DNA from: a virus | Length of the DNA stretch: 39,541 bases | Virus record (IMG/VR): IMGVR_UViG_3300022752_003243 | Span: 1 to 39,541 of that record | Reading direction: 5' to 3' (one strand) | Shown: in pieces, positions 21,105 to 30,501 of the stretch | How the letters are laid out: the number at the start of each line of letters is the position of its first letter | Position numbering within the stretch: the stretch's first letter is position 1 | Position numbers and translations under genes: made by a program | The notes under the pieces: model-generated | The model's database searches: none | Told to the model about the DNA's origin: nothing | Seen by the model: only the letters and a program-made list of their open reading frames with translations

Positions 21105-21855
21105 CTGGATACCTCTTATCACCAATGAAAAATTCCTTATGCTTTACCATTAAGTAATCAATTTCTTTGCTATCTACTAACCATGATCCTTCAGGATGAT
21201 CAATCCTGGCATCATACTGCATTGTACTACTAGTCCTATCATCATGTTCTCTGTTTGCAATCAAAATATCATCAATAATATGAGGCATTCCATGCTCAAT
21301 TCTCATACGATGATAAAACTCCGTATCTACCAAAAGTTTAATATTGGTGTCAAGATACATCTTTGATTCATTCAGAAGAGCAACACAAGAAGGACTACCA
21401 AGAAGATTACGACCTTCCAAAATCATATCGCACCAGCGTGGAACACAATCTCTATGAGTCTCCACACCATCAGTAGTGTGAGTAAAACCATGAAACAACC
21501 ATTTGCAGTTAGTTTTATCAAATCCTTGTTTGATTTTTTCCAACGCTTGATCATGAACAAACAAGTCATCTTGCATAATCAACTTGAGAATTCTACCCTC
21601 TGCATTTTCCATTACACAGTTAATATTTGATGCCTGGAATCCACGATCATTTGGATTTTTCATATAAGTGATGGAAAATTCATCACTACTTTTCTCACAA
21701 AAATTTTTAATTACATCATCTTTACTGTGATCAGATACAACAATATCAAAGTCCTGAAACGTTTGAGTTCGCAGACCATTGAAAATATCAGTAAGATACT
21801 TTACGCCTTGACCTTTAAATTCATACGTTGGAATACATACCGAAATCTCAGGCAT
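21094..21855 (-). CDS. glycosyltransferase family 2
   Basis: 253 aa from the ATG at 21855 (the TTG at 21858 is less likely). Typical GT-A start ISVCIPTYEFKGQGVKYLTD, then DFDIVVSDHSKDD, and LKLIMQDDLFVHDQALEKI in place of DxD, matching GT2. Donor unknown. Confidence 0.87.
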   Translation of the reverse strand: MPEISVCIPTYEFKGQGVKYLTDIFNGLRTQTFQDFDIVVSDHSKDDVIKNFCEKSSDEFSITYMKNPNDRGFQASNINCVMENAEGRILKLIMQDDLFVHDQALEKIKQGFDKTNCKWLFHGFTHTTDGVETHRDCVPRWCDMILEGRNLLGSPSCVALLNESKMYLDTNIKLLVDTEFYHRMRIEHGMPHIIDDILIANREHDDRTSSTMQYDARIDHPEGSWLVDSKEIDYLMVKHKEFFIGDKRYPDEN

Positions 21856-22654
21856 CAATTCTCTCCCATTCTTCAGGTATCAAATCAGTATCATCTAATG
21901 TTGCATCTGGTCCAAACCAAGATACTGGAGCAATCACCTTTTTACTATCTGCTAGCCAAGCACCCCACCAACTAAATGTGCTGGCAGCAATAATATGATA
22001 TTGGCACATTGTCATTAGACACATATCGTGGATATTATCACTTGATTCGGAGATTAAAAACCTATCATCAGAAAAAAGTTCTTGAGTTTTACACCACTGA
22101 GGTTCATCAGAAAAAACAATCACAGGCAAATCACTAGGAAGTTTTGCAAGTGCTTTCGTAAAATAATCATCAGTCTGAAGATAATGATACTTTTGTTTTA
22201 CAACTTGATCTGTTCTACGAACATGCAAAGAGATTGCCTCTCCATCAGGAATAATTTGATCATAAATTTCTTTGCAAGTATTCCAAACATTATCAAGCCA
22301 GATAAAGTCCTTACGAATTTCAGTCTCAATGTGTTTAAAATATTTTTCTGACTGAAGATATCCATAAAGATTTACATTATCCTCACAATTATTAAACAAG
22401 TCTTCGTCAAAATTAAAACTTGCTTCCTGACGATATGGTGCGGGAAACAGATTTACTTCTTTGACTGATGATAGTTGAAATGCCATGAAGAGTTTATGTT
22501 GATTTTCTTCGTCATTAAACTCTTCATCATTTACTGGTCCCGGTGGAATACAAAAATCAAATCCACGATTTGCAGCGATTCCTTTTGTTGCTGCATACTG
22601 AAACATTTGGTTGCCAAAGCGACCATTTCTACCAAGATGATTATGTCCGATCAT
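21848..22654 (-). CDS. glycosyltransferase family 11 (alpha-1,2-fucosyltransferase-like), copy 2
   Basis: 268 aa, paralogous to the gene at 18827-19675: GRFGNQMFQYAATKGIAANR, HVRRTDQVV and STFSWWGAWLADSKKVIAP. HVRRTD replaces HVRRGD. The two copies are probably for different linkages or donors. ATGA overlap upstream. Confidence 0.9.
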   Translation of the reverse strand: MIGHNHLGRNGRFGNQMFQYAATKGIAANRGFDFCIPPGPVNDEEFNDEENQHKLFMAFQLSSVKEVNLFPAPYRQEASFNFDEDLFNNCEDNVNLYGYLQSEKYFKHIETEIRKDFIWLDNVWNTCKEIYDQIIPDGEAISLHVRRTDQVVKQKYHYLQTDDYFTKALAKLPSDLPVIVFSDEPQWCKTQELFSDDRFLISESSDNIHDMCLMTMCQYHIIAASTFSWWGAWLADSKKVIAPVSWFGPDATLDDTDLIPEEWERIDA

Positions 22655-23325
22655 AGTTTTGTACCTTCAGGAAGAAAATAATGAAATCCAAATGGTTTGA
22701 TTCCTTGTGTTTCTGGCAGTGGTCGTTCGTGGGAAAACCTTGCTGCAACTTCTATTGGTGCAATTTTACAACCAAGTGCCTCATAAATGTGTCTATTATG
22801 AACGCAGATATTTCCATCTTCGGAAGTAAAACCAACTCCCATATGCTTATAAAAATCTCCCCAATTGACATCAAAGTGAATATATGCATGTTTAGGAACA
22901 TCAAGTAACTTTTTACTGCGGAAAGAAAATCCACCATTACCTACGCGATGTGGTTTTCCCCACGGGTCCAAGTATGCATCATCAGCAAGAGCCCATGGTG
23001 CTCCAATATAATCATAATTAAACCAATCATCATCCCACTGTTCTGGATTGATCACAAATCCATCAGGTTGGATCAACAAACAATAATCAGTATCAATATG
23101 ATTAGTTAGATTATATAAGCAATAATAATTATAATCGTGAATAGACTTAATCTCATAACACTTGGAAAACTCAATGGTTTCGGGAAGATTTCCTGGGTCT
23201 TCGTGTGTAATCAGTTTAACCGCACCAAAGTTAATGCCCCTCATACTATACTGAAGAACTTTGATTGCGTCTTGGACTTTATTAGAGGAAATGCAAAATA
23301 ATGTTACGTTTGGTAGTTCAATCAT
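22651..23325 (-). CDS. DUF5672-like putative glycosyltransferase
   Basis: 224 aa. YDYIGAPWALAD, VGNGGFSFRSKKLLDV, GNICVHNRHIYEALG and AARFSHERPL fit the DUF5672 group of putative glycosyltransferases in phage and bacterial glycan clusters. The LIQPDGF segment would take the DxD role. ATGA overlaps on both sides. Confidence 0.75.
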   Translation of the reverse strand: MIELPNVTLFCISSNKVQDAIKVLQYSMRGINFGAVKLITHEDPGNLPETIEFSKCYEIKSIHDYNYYCLYNLTNHIDTDYCLLIQPDGFVINPEQWDDDWFNYDYIGAPWALADDAYLDPWGKPHRVGNGGFSFRSKKLLDVPKHAYIHFDVNWGDFYKHMGVGFTSEDGNICVHNRHIYEALGCKIAPIEVAARFSHERPLPETQGIKPFGFHYFLPEGTKL

Positions 23326-24257
23326 AAGTCACCTTCATAGATATTTGTTGTCTTTTTATACTCTTCCCATTCTACTCTACATTCATCAGGAGTAAAGAGT
23401 TTCCCCTGCCTGTCCATATAGTGTGATGGATAACTATATATGCTACATCCAAGAGACCACCATCCTTGAGAACGATTAAAATCATTCCAATACTTAGGTG
23501 CAATACAATATTCCAAATTATTACTTAACCATAAAGGCCAACATGCAAATGTAGACGTTCCAGAAATTACATACTTAGCATTTTTAATAGCAACAAAATC
23601 CCATGCCACACTATTATGATATGCAGGATATTCTGGTAATACTTGATTTGCAGTTGCAACATCCTCAGTTACGATTGCAAACTCCATTTTAGGATTATGT
23701 GCAATCATTGCTTTAATCGCATTATCATAGTATGACCTTGGTAACCAACAACCAGCATTACCAATCATGTCACTTCCACGAAAATTGATGATACAAATAT
23801 TGTCACCATATGTATCATCATGTTCATATTCTGGTTTGATACGCAACCAGTCTTTTACCAAGTCCAGTTTATCATAGAAATAATCTTCAGACTGAAATAA
23901 TCCATCAATTTTAGTATTGTCTTTGATCTTAAAAAGATTTTTATCAGTCAAACGAATATCTGTTTTGAGTCTAGAATCGGTATGAAGACCATGACGATAT
24001 TCAAAGTAATGGTAATCAATACCTTCAGGAAGTTCATCCGGTGGTCCACCTGGAGGGCTTGATCCACCAATCACATCTCCACCTAGATCTAAATTCATAA
24101 AGTGAACGCCTTCAGTATTAAAGCGACGGTCACCTAAATTTTCACGACCAGAAATACCAAACTCATATCCAAGATTGTGAGCAAGCATTCTAGTTGTTAC
24201 ATAAGCAAAGAGTTGATTACCAAATCCTTGCCCGTGATATAGTTCAGTAATAATCAT
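23322..24257 (-). CDS. glycosyltransferase, fucosyltransferase-like fold (GT11-related)
   Basis: 311 aa. GQGFGNQLFAYVTTRMLAHN resembles the GT11 N-terminus, ICIINFRGSDMIGNAGC replaces HxRRxD, and ISGTSTFACWPLWLSNN corresponds to the SSLSWWGAWL motif. A Gly/Pro-rich loop (GGSSPPGGPPDELP, about 64-77) is unusual. A third, more diverged fucosyltransferase-type enzyme. Confidence 0.75.
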   Translation of the reverse strand: MIITELYHGQGFGNQLFAYVTTRMLAHNLGYEFGISGRENLGDRRFNTEGVHFMNLDLGGDVIGGSSPPGGPPDELPEGIDYHYFEYRHGLHTDSRLKTDIRLTDKNLFKIKDNTKIDGLFQSEDYFYDKLDLVKDWLRIKPEYEHDDTYGDNICIINFRGSDMIGNAGCWLPRSYYDNAIKAMIAHNPKMEFAIVTEDVATANQVLPEYPAYHNSVAWDFVAIKNAKYVISGTSTFACWPLWLSNNLEYCIAPKYWNDFNRSQGWWSLGCSIYSYPSHYMDRQGKLFTPDECRVEWEEYKKTTNIYEGDL

Positions 24258-25549
24258 TTAAATTTTCTGACAACATCATCAATATAATTAATCATAGCAT
24301 CATTTATTGTTGGTGAACACCCCAAGAAAAATACTTTATTCAAAACCTGATTTGCCTCTGGATATTTGGAGGCATCATCAAGGTGTTTGTATCCAGGATG
24401 TAAAAGAATATTTCCTGCAAAATAGTTTCGAGTCTGAATTTTATTTTCCTCAAAATAAGAAACTAGAGAACGTTTTAATTCTTTAGTTTCGCAAATAATA
24501 GGAACACCAAACCAACTAGTCTCTGCTTTTTGTTTTTCATTAACCACACGAACACCAGAAACTGTTTCTACAATCTTCTGAATTTTTTCTTTGTTTTGTC
24601 TACGAATATGATGAATTTCATCAAACTTTAAAAGTTGAACGGATCCAACAGCACCCTGAAGATCAAGGGGTTTGAGATTATATCCCATGTTAGAAAACAC
24701 ATATTTGTGGTCAACAATATCATCATATCCAGTAAGCCAAGTATCAAATCTTCTACCACAAACACCATTAGATAAAAGATTTTGTTGTCCTACACAATAA
24801 CATCCACGACCCCACCATGCAAAACTTCTTGCAAGATCAATAATTTCTTTTATATCAGAAGAAACCATTCCACCCTCAATGGTACAAATATGGTGTGCAG
24901 GATAAAAAGAACAAGATGCAGCAACAGCATAATCTGTTAGATAATTTCCATGCCACCTACTACCAAGACTATCACAATTGTCAGCAATGAGAGCAATATT
25001 ATTCCTCCTACACAAATCTACAAACTTGCTGATGTTGTATGGATTACCCAGAACTGGAGATGAAATTGCTCCAACAGTTCTAGATGTGATCTTCTCTGAA
25101 ATTTTATCAATATCCCAATTCAGATCTTCCCAAGTTATATCAACAAATACAGGTTTCAATCCATTTTGGACAATGGGAGCAACAGTTGTAGCAAATCCAC
25201 ATGCACAAACAATAATCTCATCTCCATCCTGCCAACCAAAATATTTTTTCAGTGCAGCAAACATTACTAGATTAGCAGAACTGCCAGAGTTCACCATCAC
25301 CGAATGTTTAAAGTTAAACTTTTTAGAAAACTCACGCTCAAATTTATTAACCTTCTCGCCAGAAGATAACCACTTACCTTTTAGAACAGCATAGATAAGT
25401 TCTTGTGCCTCCATGTCATCCCAATAAGGACCAGAGTAATATACATTGTCTCTTCCCGCTACAAAGTCTTTTTTATTTGCAATAAAAGGAAAGATGTTAT
25501 CATCAATCTCTTTTGCAGACTGAATAAAATTATTAATAAGTTGATACAT
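24254..25549 (-). CDS. E1/RfbH-type nucleotide-sugar 3-dehydratase (aminotransferase fold, PMP and Fe-S)
   Basis: 431 aa of the DegT/DnrJ/EryC1 fold. In the active-site segment SFYPAHHICTIEGG the usual PLP-binding Lys is replaced by His (His219/His220), the hallmark of sugar 3-dehydratases such as RfbH/E1 and ColD. Cys192, Cys250, Cys252 and Cys264 give C-X57-C-X-C-X11-C, close to the C-X57-C-X-C-X7-C [2Fe-2S] site of E1. So it is more like RfbH than ColD and would remove the 3-OH of a 4-keto-6-deoxy sugar. No separate reductase (E3) is in the window. Confidence 0.85.
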   Translation of the reverse strand: MYQLINNFIQSAKEIDDNIFPFIANKKDFVAGRDNVYYSGPYWDDMEAQELIYAVLKGKWLSSGEKVNKFEREFSKKFNFKHSVMVNSGSSANLVMFAALKKYFGWQDGDEIIVCACGFATTVAPIVQNGLKPVFVDITWEDLNWDIDKISEKITSRTVGAISSPVLGNPYNISKFVDLCRRNNIALIADNCDSLGSRWHGNYLTDYAVAASCSFYPAHHICTIEGGMVSSDIKEIIDLARSFAWWGRGCYCVGQQNLLSNGVCGRRFDTWLTGYDDIVDHKYVFSNMGYNLKPLDLQGAVGSVQLLKFDEIHHIRRQNKEKIQKIVETVSGVRVVNEKQKAETSWFGVPIICETKELKRSLVSYFEENKIQTRNYFAGNILLHPGYKHLDDASKYPEANQVLNKVFFLGCSPTINDAMINYIDDVVRKFK

Positions 25550-26222
25550 AATTACTTTTCTCTATAAAATCTTCAGTCCAAATAGCATGTAATGCCCTTT
25601 CAATCAAGTATGCTTCAGCACATACAACTTCACAATGAGAACAATATAACATAAGTTTCTCATAAAGAGACTTACTATACTTTAAAATATTTCCCCTAGG
25701 AACAACATAATTTCCACCAGGAGGAAATCGAATATACTCTGGATTGACTGGATTATCAAATAATAAAGACATCAATTCAAAATATGTCGTAAAATATTTT
25801 GATGGAGATTGATGACGATACCAAGATGGTTCAATGTATCCACCACCATTCACATAATAAGAGGTGCTATCATGATATCTTTCTATCGGCAGATAATAAT
25901 TGGCATGAAGTGCGCGAATAAAACGATCTTTTGTTGTGTAATATTCTTCACCGCCTTTATCTTCAGGTCTTGAGAACAAATTACCTTTAATAAAAATAGA
26001 AATGTCGGGTAGATTATCATAATTCTCTGCAATAAACCGCATCATATCATAGATGTTTTCCCCAACATTGGGAGAACGGATGCTTTTTCCCAGGTGAGAC
26101 CAATCTTTTTCTATATCACTTCTATCATAAATCACGGTATTTTCTGGAGAAAATCCATGATCGTAGGTCATTTCCAACCACGCCAAATCAGAATTATGAT
26201 TTGATACTATCAAAGTTTTCAT
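25533..26222 (-). CDS. DUF3431-like putative glycan enzyme, 229 aa
   Basis: LPDISIFIKGNLFSRPEDKG, NVGENIYDMMRFIAENYDN and PPGGNYVVPRGNILKYSKSL fit the pattern I recall for DUF3431. This is a cluster-associated putative glycosyltransferase-like family; the assignment is from memory. ATGA overlap upstream, 17-base overlap with the next gene. Confidence 0.6.
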   Translation of the reverse strand: MKTLIVSNHNSDLAWLEMTYDHGFSPENTVIYDRSDIEKDWSHLGKSIRSPNVGENIYDMMRFIAENYDNLPDISIFIKGNLFSRPEDKGGEEYYTTKDRFIRALHANYYLPIERYHDSTSYYVNGGGYIEPSWYRHQSPSKYFTTYFELMSLLFDNPVNPEYIRFPPGGNYVVPRGNILKYSKSLYEKLMLYCSHCEVVCAEAYLIERALHAIWTEDFIEKSNYVSTY

Positions 26223-27154
26223 TTAGATATACTATCTTCTACAATTTTATCAAAAAAATAGGGAAGCGTCAAATGCTCCAAGTTTATTGTTTGTGCTTGT
26301 CGAAACAAATGATCATTTTCTTTGAGCAAATCTTCTGTCACTTCGGCATAGTCATTTACAAACAAAACGGGTAGATCTTTATACAGTTCTTCAAGATATG
26401 AATGACGTTTCATTATCGGAACTCGTCTCATGTACAAGACTTCCCAGTTACGGTGACAGTCAATTGCATTTCCTCTTGGACAAATCATAAATTTTGCTTG
26501 ACACATTTTTCCAAGAAATTCAGAGTAAGAACTTCTAGATTCATCAACAATTGCCCATTTCTTTTCACGGAATAAGTCTTTAATACCCATTCTTTCTTGA
26601 TTTGATGAATCATTATGACTTACATACAAGAGAGTGAGTGGTTTTATCGGAGGAAACTTCATGAAATTTTGAATGACACCAATCCTATCATCCTGAGGAT
26701 TCATTGCTCTCTGAAGCCCATATGGAGCAGGAATGACTTTATCGCCATGAGCAATAGCATTAACAGCAGATATAGACAAAACATTATCAGGAATAGCATC
26801 AAAAATAAATTCGTCTGTTGGAGTATCTTCCAGATTAGTAAAAATGATAAACTTCATGTCAGGAAAATAGGAGCAGAGTTTAAGAAGATCACTCTGCTCC
26901 ATCAATCCATCTACGTAGGGACGATCAGATTCACTAACTTCTACGATATATCTTTTATATAAACGAATATTATCAATAAACAAAGTCATATAATTACGAC
27001 TTTTCTTTATCTCAAATAATTTAGACACAAACTCCACATTGGTGAGATTTGCATCTTTCATAAAAGAAGTATAGATATTTCCCCATTGTCCAGACTGGTC
27101 ACCAAAAGAATAATCACAAAGTTTGGAAAGTGCTACTCCCTCAATCAATTCCAT
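26219..27154 (-). CDS. exostosin-like putative glycosyltransferase, 311 aa
   Basis: The C-terminal half has KFMICPRGNAIDCHRNWEVL and YMRRVPIMKRHSYLEEL, resembling the donor-binding half of exostosin-type and other GT-B enzymes in glycan clusters. The N-terminal half is not recognised. Soluble, no membrane span. Confidence 0.6.
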   Translation of the reverse strand: MELIEGVALSKLCDYSFGDQSGQWGNIYTSFMKDANLTNVEFVSKLFEIKKSRNYMTLFIDNIRLYKRYIVEVSESDRPYVDGLMEQSDLLKLCSYFPDMKFIIFTNLEDTPTDEFIFDAIPDNVLSISAVNAIAHGDKVIPAPYGLQRAMNPQDDRIGVIQNFMKFPPIKPLTLLYVSHNDSSNQERMGIKDLFREKKWAIVDESRSSYSEFLGKMCQAKFMICPRGNAIDCHRNWEVLYMRRVPIMKRHSYLEELYKDLPVLFVNDYAEVTEDLLKENDHLFRQAQTINLEHLTLPYFFDKIVEDSISK

Positions 27155-28002
27155 GGTTTAATTAGATCAGAATACTTTTCTTGATTTTGAACAATATATT
27201 CTGGAAAAGTATCATCAATTGCTACTGCTTCCAAACGATTAGAGCGTCCAAGTGGGTCCATTCCTTCATCAATTCTTTGTTCCATATTATCAATATTAGA
27301 TGAAATATTATTTTCTGTATGTTCATATGATGCTAACTTAAGGCGAACATTGTCAGCATCACCTAGAAAACTCCAGTGCCATCCAGCATTCTCAATCTGA
27401 TACGCTTGTCTCCAATCCGTGCGAAGACGATCAACAGTGGTAGACTTCAGATGCTCAAATGTACAAAGGCGAGTTCCTTTCCAATTCTCTTGATAAAGAT
27501 AATTTAATTTAAAGTAAAAAGCACGACAAAGTGCAACATAATTATGTGATGAATCAAACCAATCCAAGTCCTCAATGACATATGGATTGATGATTTCATC
27601 AGCATCACTTGTCATCACAATGTCATTATCTTCCGCCCCTGCTTTTACGAGACCGTAAGCACTACACTCACGATTGTAGACAGCACGTTGAAAACGAATA
27701 GGTAGGTCAATATATCGTGTACCACTTTCATCAGATGAACTATAGTCAGTATGAAATGGTTTCTTCACCAGATAGTCATTAAAATTATCAGGAATTTCCT
27801 CTGTAATATTATGAATAATCTTATCGTTAAACTTACCAAATCTGTCTTTATTATCCTGATAGTACAGTGGTTTTTCATTTCCACTTACAGTAAATGGAGA
27901 CTCCGTAAGAACAAAATAATCCACAACATCATTTAGAATGTTGAGGCGAAGTTCCAAAAGATCAAGTTCATTAAAGAAAATAAATGAGTCGAATACTTTC
28001 AT
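27145..28002 (-). CDS. glycosyltransferase family 17
   Basis: 285 aa beginning MKVFDSFIFFNELDLLELRL, then VDYFVLTESPFTVSGNEKPL and VMTSDADEIINP (the DxD site), the pattern of GT17 (N-acetylglucosaminyltransferase family). It ends WHWSFLGDADNVRLKLASYE, also typical. Two bases separate it from the upstream FkbM gene. Confidence 0.88.
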   Translation of the reverse strand: MKVFDSFIFFNELDLLELRLNILNDVVDYFVLTESPFTVSGNEKPLYYQDNKDRFGKFNDKIIHNITEEIPDNFNDYLVKKPFHTDYSSSDESGTRYIDLPIRFQRAVYNRECSAYGLVKAGAEDNDIVMTSDADEIINPYVIEDLDWFDSSHNYVALCRAFYFKLNYLYQENWKGTRLCTFEHLKSTTVDRLRTDWRQAYQIENAGWHWSFLGDADNVRLKLASYEHTENNISSNIDNMEQRIDEGMDPLGRSNRLEAVAIDDTFPEYIVQNQEKYSDLIKPWN

Positions 28003-28004
28003 AA

Positions 28005-28688
28005 TTAATTTTTAAAAATAACTTCTAAACAACGCTTTTCTCTATCATCAGTAAAATTACCTTCAATGTAAGGCAATATTCTATCCATATTAACTGCTGT
28101 TGGATCAACCCACCAATCTTCAAATGGATCTCCTCCAAGATTAGAGACGTTCTTTGCGACCAATACATATCCAAGAGATTCTAACAAATCAATTTGTTCT
28201 TGCTGAACATGCTGATCTTGCCCAAGGTAAATTGCAGTTTCAAAACAAATTACAGAAAATCTATAGTCTTCACAAACTGATGCCTTAAGAGCATCTAAAG
28301 TTTGTTGTGCAGGTTCAATATCTACCTGAAGAAAATCAATTTGTTTTGGAAATTTATATTTTTTAAATAACTCAGAATAATTTGCTTTTGTTGCATCCTC
28401 ACATAAACAAGGGTTTTTTCTTTGGGAAACATATCTACTCCATCCAGGTTCTAGCCATTCAAAAGCAAGACCCGTCCAATCATATTGAGTTTCTAAAATA
28501 TAAGTGTTATTAATAGAAATTCCGTCATCAGCACCAATCTCAAGATAAGTTCCATTTCTTTTACCATCAAGAACACTCAAAACAAAAATGTCTTGAAGAG
28601 ATTGTGAGTAGTTTGTTTCAATTTCATCTGCGGTATTAAAATTGAGTCGCAATCTATCAACGTCAGACTTTGTATATAAATTGGACAT
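28005..28688 (-). CDS. FkbM-family methyltransferase
   Basis: 227 aa: YSQSLQDIFVLSVLDGKRNG, TYLEIGADDGISINNTYILE (SAM motif I variant), DFLQVDIEPAQQ and SVICFETAIYLG match FkbM-type methyltransferases, common in LPS and phage glycan clusters. Acceptor unknown. It overlaps the upstream stop as TAATG. Confidence 0.82.
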   Translation of the reverse strand: MSNLYTKSDVDRLRLNFNTADEIETNYSQSLQDIFVLSVLDGKRNGTYLEIGADDGISINNTYILETQYDWTGLAFEWLEPGWSRYVSQRKNPCLCEDATKANYSELFKKYKFPKQIDFLQVDIEPAQQTLDALKASVCEDYRFSVICFETAIYLGQDQHVQQEQIDLLESLGYVLVAKNVSNLGGDPFEDWWVDPTAVNMDRILPYIEGNFTDDREKRCLEVIFKN

Positions 28689-29680
28689 TAGATCCTCCAG
28701 TATTCGTAAATGTCTTTTGTAACTTCATATTCCATATTTTTAACTTTTCTATTTGGTTGTTTCATTGCCCATAGAAACATGTTATCCACTAGGTCTTGCA
28801 AATCAGTTTGGTCCTTAAACTCCAACACTGTCTTTGCTTTTGTATGATCACAATAAGCATGTTTAACCTCATGACGTGGCTCACCGTGCTCAATAGGTAC
28901 ATCATATCCATATTTTTTTGCTGTACTCTGAACAACAGAAGCAACCTCATTTAAAGTGAAATACTTATCTGCTCCGATATTAAATATTTCATTATCATAA
29001 TCAGTCAGAAGCTTGTCAAATGGTTCCATATAATAACGGATGTCAGAAAAAGCACGAGTCTGTTCTCCATCGCCATATACTAAAATGGGTTGTCCATTGA
29101 TTGCTTTACGAATAAAAATGCCAATTACATTGCGATATTTGTCCCAAATATTTTGATAGACACCCAAGACATTATGGGGTCTTACAATATTGTAACGAAG
29201 ACCGAATTGTTCATGTGCAAGTTTCAGATCACATTCTACAGCATACTTTGCAATTCCATATGGATCAATTGGTTGGGGTCTTTTTTCTTCCGTAAATGGA
29301 GGTTCTTGTTCACCATAAACGGCCATGCTTGATGTAAAAATAAACTTAGTATTATGAGTAATGCACTCATTAATTAGATTAGCAGAGCAAACAAGATTAT
29401 TGCGATAGTTGTAATTTCGAATAAATGGAGATAAGCCCTCTGCAGCGTAGGCAGCAAAATGAAAAAGCACTTCGGGTTTATACTTTTCAAAAAGTTCTAC
29501 AACTTTTTTTCGTTTTTCTAGATTAAACTTTACAAAAGTAAAGTTTTCTGCCTGCGGTACAAATGCTTTATATCCACCAGAAAGGTCATCAATACCTACA
29601 ACTTCATGTCCATTTGCAAGTAAGTGTCTTGTATAATTTGCGCCAAGAAGTCCAGCGCATCCTGTTACAAAAATTTTCAT
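28688..29680 (-). CDS. NAD-dependent epimerase/dehydratase (extended SDR)
   Basis: 330 aa. NAD motif MKIFVTGCAGLLGANYTRHL, FIFTSSMAVYGEQEPPF, catalytic YGIAKYAVE (Tyr-x3-Lys), PHNVLGVYQNIWDKYRNVI and YGDGEQTRAFSDI match UDP-glucose 4-epimerase-like enzymes. The substrate is not fixed. ATGA overlap downstream. Confidence 0.83.
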   Translation of the reverse strand: MKIFVTGCAGLLGANYTRHLLANGHEVVGIDDLSGGYKAFVPQAENFTFVKFNLEKRKKVVELFEKYKPEVLFHFAAYAAEGLSPFIRNYNYRNNLVCSANLINECITHNTKFIFTSSMAVYGEQEPPFTEEKRPQPIDPYGIAKYAVECDLKLAHEQFGLRYNIVRPHNVLGVYQNIWDKYRNVIGIFIRKAINGQPILVYGDGEQTRAFSDIRYYMEPFDKLLTDYDNEIFNIGADKYFTLNEVASVVQSTAKKYGYDVPIEHGEPRHEVKHAYCDHTKAKTVLEFKDQTDLQDLVDNMFLWAMKQPNRKVKNMEYEVTKDIYEYWRI

Positions 29681-30501
29681 TGCGGTAATTGATATTCTAA
29701 CATTAATTTTCTTTGTGAGGAATCATTCTTCCAACTGCATGGATAAACTGGAATATAATCTTTAAGTTCAACCTCATAAACAGTTACATCACTATCATAC
29801 AGCATAGAACAATTTAAGTGTTCAGTCAAGTATGCATTTGATGTAAAAAGGTTTTGGATATTTTGAGAGCAAAGTGCAGCAGAAACACCAAATGTTCCGA
29901 CACCCGATGTTGCAAGATTCTTTGCTGCAAGAAGAGTTGCATAATCCTCTACAACAGAAAGTGATTGAAACTTCAATCGATCAATCTTTTGGAGTTCTGG
30001 AACTACAGGATTATTGCTATTTGGTTCAGCAACAACAATAACGTTTTTAAAATCTTCAATTAAAGCAAGATAATAAGAGAGTGGGTTCTGAACATAGTTA
30101 TGAGGTTTTTCATATTCTCGCTCAATAATATCTCCACCACGAATATGAACAACAAGTGTATCCTCATCAAATGGATCTAGTGTTGGAACTTTAAGATGGG
30201 GATAAATGAAGTTTTTACACACTCTTCTCATGTTGGCATAAGCATGTTCTTTACTAATGCCGATTTCATTTCCACCCTCTAGTGTTCCATTATCACAGTG
30301 AACGGTAGGTTCCCAATTATAGAACTTACCATCAACATGTTGCCCATCTTCACCAAAGTTATAACCAAATTTACCAATAATATCATGATCAAGTCTTTGC
30401 TCAAAACTATGTTCACGATACTCTGCAAGCATAATGCAATTTGCTGTTTGTTGGATATTATTTCCAACTCTTCCAGCCCAGTGAGAAACTGAATATCTCA
30501 T
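29677..30501 (-). CDS. putative glycosyltransferase with fucosyltransferase-like motifs, 274 aa
   Basis: WAGRVGNNIQQTANCIMLAE resembles the GT11-type start, LVVHIRGGDIIEREYE corresponds to HxRRxD, and ATSGVGTFGVSAAL lies where SSxSxWGAWL is expected. Remote relation to the three GT11-like genes is likely, but a different donor is possible. Confidence 0.65.
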   Translation of the reverse strand: MRYSVSHWAGRVGNNIQQTANCIMLAEYREHSFEQRLDHDIIGKFGYNFGEDGQHVDGKFYNWEPTVHCDNGTLEGGNEIGISKEHAYANMRRVCKNFIYPHLKVPTLDPFDEDTLVVHIRGGDIIEREYEKPHNYVQNPLSYYLALIEDFKNVIVVAEPNSNNPVVPELQKIDRLKFQSLSVVEDYATLLAAKNLATSGVGTFGVSAALCSQNIQNLFTSNAYLTEHLNCSMLYDSDVTVYEVELKDYIPVYPCSWKNDSSQRKLMLEYQLPQ

